Shown: piece by piece, positions 1 to 10,739 of the stretch | Layout of the letters: each line of letters begins with the position of its first letter | Numbering within the stretch: position 1 is the stretch's first letter | Assembly (NCBI RefSeq): GCF_004193775.1 | Contig: NC_041020.1 | Coordinates: 9,121,198-9,185,197 of the forward strand | Reading direction: 5' to 3' | Length of the DNA: 64,000 nucleotides | From: Glycine soja | Lineage: Eukaryota > Streptophyta > Magnoliopsida > Fabales > Fabaceae | Position numbers and translations under genes: made by a program | The notes under the pieces: generated by a model | Databases searched by the model: none | What the model was told of the DNA's origin: nothing | The model's input: the letters and a program-made list of their open reading frames with translations, nothing else

Positions 1-900
1 TATAGGATATTTTTAGTATATCTATTTTATAACTTTTTTTTTTAATTTGCACTGTCCATGTATGCCAAAACCAGAGGAATAACAAAAAAAAAATATTTAT
101 GAATAACAAAATAAATTTGGTTTACAGAAATTTGAGATTAGGAAACCTCTGACATGAAACATAGGCACTTTATCTTTTATGCTTGAAATAATGCAGCACC
201 CCTCTTAAATAGTTGTTCTAATACCTACCTTATATTTTCCAACTCCACACAATGAAATTTGCTATAAATTTTTATGCAATTTCCTTATCTTACACAAGTG
301 CTCTCACTCAAAAGTACGCTAGGTAGAATATCATGTTAGTCTTGTTGTCTTTATTGGAGATTTTGACTTTTCTCTTTACAGAATCGTTCTCTAGTATTGA
401 TGCTTGCTCAATGATCAGTTGTGTTTTGTTTCCATAGGCAGGATTGGCGGAAGCCTTCACCTTTTTTGTGAATTGCTTTCTTTCTATCTTGTTAGTGTTG
501 CAACTCTTTAAACATTCTTTTATATTTTGTTCTTTGTGGAATGTATAATTACTTAATTAGTAATTTTTTTCTTCAATTTATTGGTGACTTTGTGAATGAG
601 CTTACATTGATACAATGAGTGTTTTGTTTTCCGGTCTGAGTTATATAACAGAATGAATTTCCAGTATGTTGGCAAGTTGGCAAATTTTCCAGTATCTTAC
701 CATGCTTTTGGTTTCTCCACTTTCTTGTATAATCTATACCTTAGCTGTACTTTTGCCTCAAATAGAATTGCTATAAAGGGTCGGTCTTGACATTTTGCTG
801 GCCCATGACTAAATAATAGAGAAAGGCCCCTATGTATAGAAATTTTAATAAGTAAACATATATCCAATAAAAAATGCATATAATTTCATTAAAAATAAAA
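1..900. other. No gene recognised
   Basis: AT-rich sequence with no convincing coding frame. A splice-acceptor-like tract ending in CATAG near 436, followed by a more GC-balanced stretch (437-510), could be a last-exon remnant, but no protein family is recognisable. The segment near 775-830 (AAGGGTCGG and GGCCCCT) may belong to the end of the hAT element that follows. Confidence 0.4.
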
Positions 901-959
901 AATATTTTGTTTTATAATTTTTCTTTGATCAACTCCTATGTCATCATCTATCATCGATG

Positions 960-3440
960 CCATGGTTGCCTTGCTTATCACCTACAAAACAAAATATATA
1001 AATTGTTGTAAAAAAGGATTTCTTTGAGCATTTTGAGATGCAAAATCATTAACAATAACATCAACATTAATATTTTCCCGCATATCTTTTTCAATAGATA
1101 ATATTGTCAAACCAGTCAATCTTTCTTATGACATTGATGACCTCAAGTAAGTTTTTATTAATTTCAACCTGAAAAACTTTTTTCAACTGATGCTATAGTC
1201 ACAAACATAGTTAAAAATATTCTTTAAGCAATTCACGCATTTGGATAACAATATGTGACTTTGACAAACTCAAGAATTTCAATGGCTGACATTAAGTTAT
1301 CAAGCAAAGTCATTAGTAGCACTTTCAATTTGGAAAAAAATCTTCTAAATCAAAGTCCGATCAATTGCCATGAGAAAAGGTAAAATGAACAAGAGCACAA
1401 CATTCTCTCAATTTATCATCATCTAGCAACTTTAACTTCTTTGAATCAAACAAAAATCCAAAATACTTCCAAATGTTTTTAATTGTTCATATCTGTTCTT
1501 TAAAGAATTAATTGTCATGTGTCTACAACAACTAAAAAATAATTAATTCTAAATGACTCATCAGCTAACTGAATTTTTTCACCTTGATTATTCTCATCAA
1601 ATTGTTTTTTCTTAATAACACGATGTTTTGTTGGACAAATAGGTTCTACATCCCATCTCAAGTGCAACGCTTTTAGCGACATCCATACTAGATGTGAAAC
1701 CTTCATTTCTATACTTTTCATAAAACAATAAAACAATTACTATTTGCTTTATGGAACTGGCAATGCACAAAGACTTAAATTGCAATTTCTTGCTTGCCAT
1801 ATTAATAGCAAATAAGATGCCATACCAAATAATCAAACCAAGCAGAAACTCAAAACTCTGAATTGCATTAACTAAACTCTCTGTTTTACTCTTTGACTTG
1901 GCATCATCACAAGATTTATACAATTCCAACAAAGCCAATCTTAATTTAGGACCTTGAAATCTAATAGCTTTAACACTTTTAATTTGACTTTCCCAATGAG
2001 CATTAGACAAAGATTTTACAGTTAAACTAGTAACATTATCAAGCAAAATTTCCATCTTTTTGGAGAACTAGAAAATAATGAATATATGCACTGAACAACT
2101 CCAAAAAAAGAAACAACTTTAGCACAAGAATAAACCATATCACTAAGAGTAAGATTAAGACTGACAAGCACAAGGCATATATAATGGTCTAGGATTTATT
2201 TCAAGAAAATGTTTTTGAACACCTTGGTGTTTTCCTTTCATATTAGAACCATTATCAAAACCTTGGACCTTTACATCATCAGCATTAAGATCAACAGACT
2301 TCAACACATTTTGTAATTCATTAAAAAGCCCTAATTCAGATGTGTCATCCATTTTTAAAAATTAATAATTTCTCTTCAATTTTTATTTTATTATTTGAAA
2401 TATTTACAGATCATACTATTAGAGTCATTTGTTCTCGATAACTCACATCAGGGGTACAATTAAGAATTAAAGAAACATATTTTTCTTCTTGAATGATTTT
2501 TATGATGAAACTTCTAACACTATGGGCCAAAACGGATGTCAACTCATTTTGAATTTTATGCCCAAGATAATGCTAATAAATTTGACGATTTTGAATGGGC
2601 CTAACATGATCTTGCATTTTCACATCAAATTCAACAATCATTTCAATTAACCCTAAGAAATTATGATTATTATCTTGATATAATTTTTCATTTGATCCTT
2701 TAAAAGCCAAATTATGTTTAGCAAGACATTTGACAGCTGCACATATTCTAACTAAAACTTGTTTCCAATGCTCTCTTTCTTTCATAACTTCTTGTTGCAA
2801 GTTTTTATCAATTGTTTGATTCTTATCAAATTTTCTCTCAATTCATTCTAAGTATTAATGTTATTCATATTCTCAAAACTATTCTCATGTTGTTTAAGTC
2901 TCTCACTAATATTCAATCTTTAAAGTCCTTATTCGCTAACAAACTTATATTATTTTTAGATTTGAACAACTTACAACAAAAACAATATTTTTTTTGTCAA
3001 CATGTTTTGAGTAAACCAAGCATTTTCTATCATTAGTCTTACCATTGCTCAAATTTCTATAATAATAAGCATATGAAAATGCCAAGAAGTGTTATCCTTA
3101 GGAAAAACAAGATTCATTTCTCTTATAGGCCCTTTTTCAACTAAAAGATCTCTTGCTTTTTTATCCAAATTATCCCAATTTCTAGGATCATAAAAATCCA
3201 AAGGGAGAATTAGTTCTTCTTCATCAATGCCTAAATTTTCATTATTAGATGAATTTGACAAATCATTAGGCTCACTTAAATCATTAACTCCATCATTCAC
3301 AACCTCACTCACATCTTTTCCATTGCTTAAATTTTCATGAGAACCTACATTTTTAAGAACCAATTTACCAATAGTCCCTTGTTGTGATTTTATTAACTCT
3401 TCCTCTCATTTTCTCTTTTTTTTTTTTTTTCTTTTTTCAG
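960..3440 (-). pseudogene. hAT transposase pseudogene, TTF-type/ZMYM1-like (DUF4371 plus hAT dimerisation)
   Basis: Read on the minus strand, the N-terminus (3363-3049) has an acidic leader and the typical DPRNW...ARDLLVEKGPIRE segment of plant TTF-finger hAT proteins. 3030-2850 keeps KCLVYSKHVDK and a Cys-Cys pair of the TTF-type finger. 2800-2573 and 2352-2155 match the DUF4371 core, including the GFDNGSNMKGKHQGVQ segment. 2055-1612 continues the catalytic region. 1230-1010 encodes an ASVEKSFS-like hAT C-terminal dimerisation motif. The pieces lie in different frames with many stops, so the gene is broken. The family encodes a cut-and-paste DDE transposase. No terminal inverted repeats or 8-bp target duplication were found, so the limits are those of the coding remnant. 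The family call is secure; individual breakpoints are not. Confidence 0.8.
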
Positions 3441-3845
3441 TTCCAGATAATTTTTTTAGACAACATCTTATAAAATAGAAATCAACTAGCTTAACACCAT
3501 CAATTAGCAAACACAAAAACACAAAAAAAATAGAACTATAGCACCTGAAAGTAGAAGCCAAAGTTGAAGTATTCGCTCAATCCGTCACATGTTTGTTAAT
3601 TCCTAAAGCCTAACATTGTAAACATGACAAAAATAATTTGATAAAAAAATTAGTCACAACAATTAATCATGTTAATGTGGAAGAAATTATATAAGAACTT
3701 TAAAGTCTCAACATACTATATGGCTGCTATTGTTGTACAAGACATACAAGTTACTCAACCTTTTCGAAACCAATTAACGTTAATCAATTTTGTTATTTAT
3801 AGCAAAACAACTATCTACATTTGTAACGGGTACTTCTAGTACCTA

Positions 3846-3886
<41 letters not shown>

Positions 3887-4400
3887 TATATATTACACTT
3901 TATTGGCCGATAAAAAAATTAAAGGCAAACACTATGTTAATGGATTGGTAGTTGTTCACATTGACTTTAACTTTTGGGGTAAGTATTTAAAGAATTTCTA
4001 GGATTTCCTAAATTAGTCATTCTATTATGCTAGGGGCTACGATTTTCCTAATGCCATTCAAGAAAATTAAGTAGGCAAATAGAACCACTGGATTGTTCTG
4101 ACTTTCAAAGTGATAAAATCGGTCTCTGAATCAACAAGTTCGATTTGTAATGTTTCTTGGACCATGATGTTTTTGTTTTCAGAACATAAGTCATGTTATG
4201 TTTGGGCTGCTTTTTTTATTTAAGAAGTTGGAAAAATTAAAGAAAAGATAATATGAATGTTTTGGGGGGAAACAGGAATCAATGCTTTAGATTAGTACAT
4301 TCACAAGGAAGACCCTACTAGGCCCTACTGCAAAATTAGTGGGAGTTCATGGACTAATTGAGACAAAGTAAAAGCCGAAGGTAGCTATCCATGGCAAAAA
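3441..4400. other. Intergenic stretch
   Basis: No coding frame or structured element is recognised apart from the CA microsatellite listed separately. The left part may be the untranslated leader and 5' end of the neighbouring hAT remnant. Confidence 0.4.
3849..3882. repeat. (CA)17 microsatellite
   Basis: Uninterrupted CA dinucleotide run of 34 bases, followed by a short TACATATATAT tail. Confidence 0.95.
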
Positions 4401-4407
4401 AACTCAG

Positions 4408-4690
4408 TTATAATGTTAAATAATTTACCTTTATTGTCATGTTTACTACTTTCCATTGTGCTTTCTTTTTAGAATCACTGACAAATTGTAGAGTCATGTT
4501 GGTGGGCTTTAGGTTAAGGCGACCAATCTTCTCTAAGAAAAAATGAGGCATGAAGTTGCAACTCGCGCTTAAGTCAAGTAGTGCATGATCGATAGAGAGA
4601 TTTCCCAATGTGATGGGGATGGTAAAACATCCCTTGCCCTCCAAATGTCTTGTGGGCCTTACTTGATGTAGCACGTCCCATGTGAGTTTT
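4408..4690 (-). pseudogene. Gypsy aspartic protease fragment
   Basis: The protein reads GKGCFTIPITLGNLSIDHALLDLSAS, then FMPHFFLEKIGRLNLKPTNMTLQ. This is the retropepsin segment of plant gypsy polyproteins, which is usually ...ALLDLGASINLMP. The active-site neighbourhood here is D-L-S-A-S, with Gly changed to Ser, suggesting decay. Only about 88 residues remain and no reverse transcriptase follows. It sits directly downstream of the gag C-terminus in the same element. Confidence 0.7.
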
Positions 4691-5570
4691 TCAATAGGTG
4701 GTTCCTCTCCTTTTTCCCTTGTAACATCTCCATGTATTTCTCAAATTTGGCCATCCTTTCATCGTCTCCTTGCTTATGGATGCTTAGCTTGCTAAAATCA
4801 AACAATGGAGGATTAAGTGAGGATTGCATACCTTGGGTTGAAAGGTTGACTTGTGCTTTCATCTCTTTCTCGAGCATGGTGCTTTCTTCTACCTCTTCTT
4901 CTTCTTTACCTCCCACGTCACACTCTATGGTGGAGATAACAGCCTTGCAATGGCCCTTTGGGTTCTTCTTAGTGGCTACCAAAAAGCCAATTAAAGAGGT
5001 TCACAATTGTTTGACCAATTACCCTATTTGAGTCTTTATGCTTTTGATCATGGCTTCGGTGTTTTAGTGGTTGGGGATGACCACTTTGGTTAAGGCTTCT
5101 TTCAACATTGCGGTGCGGTCTCACAAATTTGGTCTTTGTTATGGTTTGTTGTCTCCCACTTGGTTGTAGTTTCCATTTATGTTTTGGAAACGTCTTTGTT
5201 GGAAGTTATTGTATAGTTGTTGTTGTCTTCCCATGTAGTTAGTGTCCTTGGTTGGTACCTCAGTGCATTTTGATGTTTGATGGCCTCCTCCGGATTCTTC
5301 ACACATTCAAGTTTGTTGGGGTTTCTTTGAGATGACCTCTTGGATTTGTTGGATTGTCTTAGTTATTGCTTCTATTGGCACCTGCATCTTTTGTTGTAGA
5401 GGTAAAAGGTTATCTTAAGCATTAAGTTCATACATACCTTTTGGAGGATTTGACTAGTATGTTTCTATGATTCTCTCACTAGCCGCCAAATCTTCAATTA
5501 TGGTTTTCACTTGAGTGGTGGTTTTATTGAGGTAGTTTCCTCCAACTGATGCATTGATCATCCTCTTAGA
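4690..5570 (-). pseudogene. Gypsy gag C-terminal region
   Basis: 4982-4659 encodes a NPKGHCKAV segment followed by an acidic run (GGKEEEEVEE) and LFDFSKL, typical of the gag-protease linker of Athila-like elements. 5260-5140 reads as an Asn/Gln-rich YMGRQQQLYNNFQQRRFQN stretch, also typical of this linker. 5570-5480 encodes MINASVGGNYLNKTTTQ and an EDLAASE segment, the end of the gag core. Stops and frame changes separate the pieces. Confidence 0.6.
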
Positions 5571-5572
5571 AT

Positions 5573-6715
5573 GATGAGGACATGACCAAGAGCAAGGGAA
5601 AGGATCCACTTGAAGGACTTGGAGGACTATGACAAGGGCTAGAGAAAGAAAAGCAAAGGAAGCTCTTCAACAAGTGTCGTCCATACTATTTGAATACAAG
5701 CCCAAGTTTCAAGGAGAAAAGTCCAAGGTTGTGAGTTGTATCATGGCCCAAATGGAGGAGGACTAAATGGTGCCACTTCATCTCAATTTTAGAGTGTTTA
5801 GTTTGTCTAAATAATGGCCAAATCCTTGTAAAGTTGGTTGACCAAAAATATGATTTGGGTTAATCAACTAAAGGGGCTTTAGTTTTGTTTAGTTCAAGTT
5901 GTAATAAGGGCCCAATTGGCAGCTTAGGCGTCAGCCTTTGGGAGACCAAATGGTGATTGGCTCGATGGCTTTTGGGGTGACTTTTGGTTGCCACAATTTC
6001 AGTTACACTCAGCCATTAAGTTCTTTTCATTCCCTAGGTTAGTGGATCATTACTAAATTTAAGTGGATTGTAATTTCCTTTAATGAAGAATATGTAAAAT
6101 CTGATGGTAAAGCTTCTTTATAAGTTGAACCATTTTATCAATAAACAAGTTGAGTTTTATTTCAGAAAAATTAGAGTTTATCTCTTTTATCTTAGTGAGA
6201 GTGATTCTCTTAAGTTCTTGAGTGATTCAAGAACACCCTGGCTATATCAAAGGTCTTTCACATCCTTTGTGTGTTGCCCTCGCCGGAAAGAGTGATTCTT
6301 TCCTTCCACCATTTCATCTTCAACCTTGTTCTTTCCAACCACAATTCTAGAAAATCTAATTCTACCCAGAATTATCTTGTGACCATAACTCTCGTTTTAC
6401 CCATTCAAATTAAGTGATTCTTGAGCCTAAATTGAAATTCAAAACGAGATCGTTCACCTCATTTGGAGCTTTGTAGCTTGAGTTATAACCATTTCTATAT
6501 TTCTGTTCAGCCACCACTCAACCTATGATTTTACCATCCCATTCATCCATTTTATGCAAAGATCCACCTTATTAAGACCCAGGAAATTAGCCACTGCCCA
6601 ACCCTTGAATCTTGCCAATTTCCCATCCTTTTCTTAATGAATTTCCGAATTTTCCATCAAGGTTTAATCCTAGACGATCCTAAGTCAGTCCTTGTGCAAT
6701 GAAGGGTCATATCAT
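5573..6715 (+). mobile_element. Nested gypsy fragment: polyprotein tail plus 3' LTR
   Basis: Plus-strand sequence interrupts the minus-strand gypsy gag. 5575-5765 encodes a basic tail (GLGGL MTRAREKKAKEALQQ ... QGEKSKVVSCIMAQMEED) ending in a stop codon. Tails of this type end plant gypsy polyproteins just before the 3' LTR. About 900 bp of non-coding sequence follows and I interpret it as that LTR. It includes a purine-rich GGAGGAGGA near the coding end. No second LTR or upstream pol was found, so the copy is 5'-truncated. Exact ends and a target duplication could not be fixed. Confidence 0.5.
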
Positions 6716-6719
6716 GGAA

Positions 6720-7400
6720 TCATTGGTGATTCCTTTCATGAACATTAAAATTTGTATGAATTGATTGTATCCATGACAAGGAAAACTCCTTAGAAGGGCT
6801 TTGTATCTCTTTCATGCATCAAATAACAATTTGGTTGGAGCTTGTTAGAAGTTCATGATGTGCTCCTTGATAGCTTCAACTCTAGACTCCAAAAAGAAGT
6901 GATTGAGGAGTTTGTCTTTGACTTCCTCCCATGTGGTTAGTGAATGATGTAGGTGCGAGTTGAGCCAATCGGCTGCGCTTCTCCCAAAAGAGAAGGGAAA
7001 AAGTAAGAGTTTAATATGTTCATCATTAATACCAGGCAGACTTATAGATATGCATAATTGTAGAAATCTTATGGGATGAACATGGGGTCCTCGGTGCTTG
7101 ATCCTATGAATTAGTTGTAGTTGAGGTTGTTGTGGAACCATGAGAGGAAATTGATTTGGTTGTCCCCGGTGTTTGGTGGACTAATGGCTTAGCTCACATC
7201 GATTCCTTGACTGGTTGCTAGTTTCACAATGGTTTGTTCTACTATCGTCATTCCTTTGTTGTCTATTTCAGTTGTTTTAGTGATGAGCTTGAAGATAATC
7301 CTTCTTGTAACAGTTGCTACTTGGGACTCGAAGCTTCTCTCTTTAGCTTTTGAAAAATATTTTTGATTTTGGGGTCAAGAGAAGTTAAAACGGTCATTTT
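6720..7400 (-). pseudogene. Gypsy gag core (retrotrans_gag-like) fragment
   Basis: 7141-6845 encodes a segment with FLQLC, DEHIKLLLFPFSFGRSAADWL and TTWEEVKDKLLNHFF, the classic retrotransposon gag core in which a helical FPFSL..A..WL motif is followed by W..L...FL..FF. 6840-6725 continues with a KRYKALLRSFPCHGYNQ-like stretch, the next gag helix. This part is upstream of the plus-strand insertion. The N-terminus up to about 7400 reads only in pieces. Confidence 0.7.
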
Positions 7401-7899
7401 CTTGTACCTTGCATGTAAGCATAAAATAGAGACTTGGAATAGGTGTGAGGAGGGTGGTCAGTTTAATTAGTTTAAATAGAAAATAAAAGATATAAAAAAT
7501 GAATATTAAATTTTCAAAAAATTAACTAAAAAAGGAAAATACTAAAATCTAAAAATAAAAGATAAATATCCTGAGTACTAAAAAATAAAAATCAGAAAAT
7601 AAAAGATACATTTTTAATTAAAATTTTTGAAAAAATTTATATAAGAGATATAATCTGAAAATTAAAATGCTAATTATATCTATATTTATTTAAGGAATAA
7701 TTAGAATTTTAATTAAGGAAAAAGATAAAAAAAATAGAAGATATATTTATTTTTAGTTTTTTTTTCGAATTTGATAAACTAGAAGATAAATAAAATCTGA
7801 AAAATAAAAACTAATTATCCTATAATGAGCAGAAAAATTAAAAAGATATATATTTTTATGATTTTTTGAAAATATTTTAAATAAAAGGAAAATAAAATA

Positions 7900-8113
<214 letters not shown>

Positions 8114-8224
8114 ATTCAACACTTTATAAATTTTGAAAATAAAAATTAAAGATAGCTATTCTAATATTCTAAATTATATTAGTTGGTAAAGATATATTAA
8201 AAATAGAGAAATAAAAGATAAATA

Positions 8225-8228
<4 letters not shown>

Positions 8229-8317
<89 letters not shown>
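8229..8317. repeat. (AT)n microsatellite, about 44 units
   Basis: Second uninterrupted AT run, about 155 bp to the right of the first. The words flanking the two tracts (AAATAAAAGATA and TATTTACTAATAGATA) are related. Confidence 0.95.
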
Positions 8318-8319
<2 letters not shown>

Positions 8320-9089
8320 AATTTAAAAATAAAAGGGAAAGAAAAATCTGAAAATAAAGATAAATTTATCAACTAAATTATACATACTATATTTACTAAT
8401 AGATATTAGTGATAAAAATATAAAAACTGAAAATTGAAAAGATATCTACATGCTATTAGAAAATGAGGAGTAATTAGTAAAGGAAAAATTAAATGCTCAA
8501 AATATTTACAAGATAATTATATAAGATAATTACAAAAGATATGTTAGTAAATATAAAAAATCTGAAAATTATAATCAATTAGATAATATATTTACAAGAT
8601 AAATAACATAAAATAAATTACTATAAAAATTAAATGGCAATAAAATAATTAAGTAAAGATAGAGATACTAGACTTGGATGGGACGTCGATATTCATGAAT
8701 GAATGTCTAGGTTTGGACTTAGAATTTGTTGGATCGACTGTAACTTCACATTTTTTTACTCATTTCTCTTGCTCATCCTCAATTCATTGATGTATTCTAT
8801 GCAGCTCCCGTATGGTCGCAAATTCTGAACTACTTATCCAGTATCCAATTCCTTGAACATACCGACACAAGCAATCAACATTAGTGATCGAGAATTAGTG
8901 AGACTTAACCAAGATTATTATATTTCTACAGATAATCCCAATTAAGCACTTAATTCATGTTCGAGTTTCAACAAGGCTTGTCAAAGTGTAGGTCAATTTC
9001 TGAATTCATCTATAAGATGATCAATCAAATAAAATCATTAAGTATGAAAACAAATAAAGAACTCAAGATGAAATATTCAATTGATAAAA

Positions 9090-9560
9090 TTAAAGCAAAA
9101 CAAGGTTCAACATTTTCTCTCCTGGGTGGAAGGAATTGCACTCATAAAAGTAATACAACAAAACGTAGAGTGTCTAATAGAATAATGGAAGCGTCTAGTA
9201 AGTGGAAATCTAAAATATAATTCTAACAATTTCTTGGGACTTCTACACTATGATAATGAATGTCTAGCCTCCTATTTATAGAATTGTTGTTGGGTTTAAT
9301 TAAGAAGATAATCACAAGAAATTACAAACAATTAATATCTTTAATTAATTCAAGTAATTATGTTCTTCTTCAGCTGATTTATCCTTAAAAAATCTCTTGT
9401 TCTTCATTTTTCTAATGTCTATCTTCAATTTTCGCAATTTCTCTTTCCAAAACTTTCTGTTGATTTTGGGTCTTTGGAGATCTGGCGCTTAAGCAAACTC
9501 CTACCAAAATGACCTATTTTTGCTAAAAACGATAAAGAATTCATTAATAATAACTTAAAC
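9090..9560 (-). repeat. Possible 5' LTR of the minus-strand gypsy remnant
   Basis: On the minus strand there is a good TATA-type core promoter (CTATAAATAGGAGG, 9281-9268) upstream of a leader-like sequence, as in LTRs. Its position upstream of the minus-strand gag fits a 5' LTR. No second LTR copy, primer-binding site or TG/CA ends were identified, so this is only a suggestion. Confidence 0.25.
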
Positions 9561-10282
9561 ATAAAATTTTACCTAAGAGAAAGTAAAAACTAAATTTAAA
9601 GCTAATGTGATTCAAAACAAAACCTAAAGTTAACTAAAATGTCAAACAAATATCATAAAATACATGTGAAAATCCAATAAATTTGACATTTATCAATAAT
9701 CCAGCAAACTTGATTTTCAATTACAAAAGATAAAATTTTGATTTAACTTGTTAAAGGAATATATAAAATCACAACAATTTTTGTTATTAATAAGTACCAT
9801 AAGACCAAAGTGTTAATTTTTCCTTCACTCTTAATTATTTATTATTTTACATACAACTTTTAAGAACTTGAAATAAGTTTCAGAGAAAACTCAACTTATT
9901 TACATTATTTTGTTGATTGTAACAAAATCCTAAACTTATGGCTAAAAGAAAACATGACAATTAATAAAAAATTTAAATCAGAATTTCTGCTACAAGTCAA
10001 TGAAATTGATAACATTTAATGCAAGTGCTCGATGCATCAAAGCTCCTAATGCAAATATGTCATTACACGCATTAGACAAAAAACGGAAGATGAAATAAGA
10101 GTTTGAGATAAATGACAAGCTCCCAATGCAAATTTTTTGGAATACCTTGCAAAATCTCTCCACTGCTTGTACACTATCCATAGTCCCACCTATTGGAACA
10201 TTAGAATTTAGAACCATTGAACTGAGTCTCATTCAAAGCATGCTTGACAAATTATTTAATAATCACAAGTAAATGTCATGGA
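9560..10282. other. No gene recognised
   Basis: AT-rich sequence flanking the CACTA-like element. An 80-codon open stretch on the minus strand (10232-9990) has no recognisable domain and is probably chance. Confidence 0.4.
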
Positions 10283-10301
10283 TACTACAAAAAGCAGTTT
10301 T

Positions 10302-10720
10302 AACATCGGCTTATTAACATCTGTTTTATACAAAACCGATGTTAAGTTAAACGCAGTGACATATTTGTAAATAAAGTATCCTTCTTAACATCGATTTTTT
10401 AGAAAACCGATGTTAACATATCATACGTTAACATCGGTTTTTTAATAACCGATGTTAACTAATGATGTTAACATCGGTTTTTGAAAAACCGATGTTAATG
10501 TATGATATGTTAACATCGATTTTCTAAAAAACCGATGTTAATGCATACACGTTAACATATCATACGTTAACATCGGTTTTTTAAAAACCGATGTTAATGC
10601 ATACACGTTAACATCGGTTTTTCAAAAACCGATGTTAACTAATGATGTTAAAATCGGTTTTTGAAAAACCGATGTTAACGTATGATATGTTAACATCGGT
10701 TTTCCAAAAAATCGATGTTA
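10302..10720. repeat. Left subterminal hairpin array of the CACTA-like element
   Basis: About seven imperfect palindromes with arms GTTAACATCGG and CCGATGTTAAC and a T/A-rich loop, separated by short spacers such as GTATGATAT or GCATACAC. Several arms carry point changes. Confidence 0.9.
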
Positions 10721-10739
10721 ATATAAACTTTTTTTTAAT

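Larger units (their letters stand above)
4400..7400 (-). mobile_element. Ty3-gypsy (Athila-like) retrotransposon remnant
   Basis: In the minus-strand direction the order is gag core (about 7400-6720), gag C-terminus (5570-4700) and aspartic protease (4690-4408), which is the normal order of a gypsy gag-pol start. The gag reading is interrupted between about 5572 and 6715 by foreign plus-strand sequence. Coding on either side of the gap joins sensibly: a NDS segment at the right edge is followed by MINASVGG at the left edge, as in Athila-type gag. Reverse transcriptase, RNase H and integrase are absent, so the element is truncated. A candidate 5' LTR lies to the right (about 9090-9560). Confidence 0.7.

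Noticed and set aside
437..580. Possible last exon of a host gene after a CATAG acceptor
   Set aside because: All three frames give short peptides with no recognisable family, and no upstream exon is visible in the window.
9990..10232. 80-codon minus-strand open frame left of the CACTA-like element
   Set aside because: No domain, no conserved context, and composition like the surrounding AT-rich DNA.
10302..10720. CRISPR-like array
   Set aside because: The units are palindromes with short, non-unique spacers in plant DNA and sit next to a CACTA terminus; a mirror array lies at the other end.
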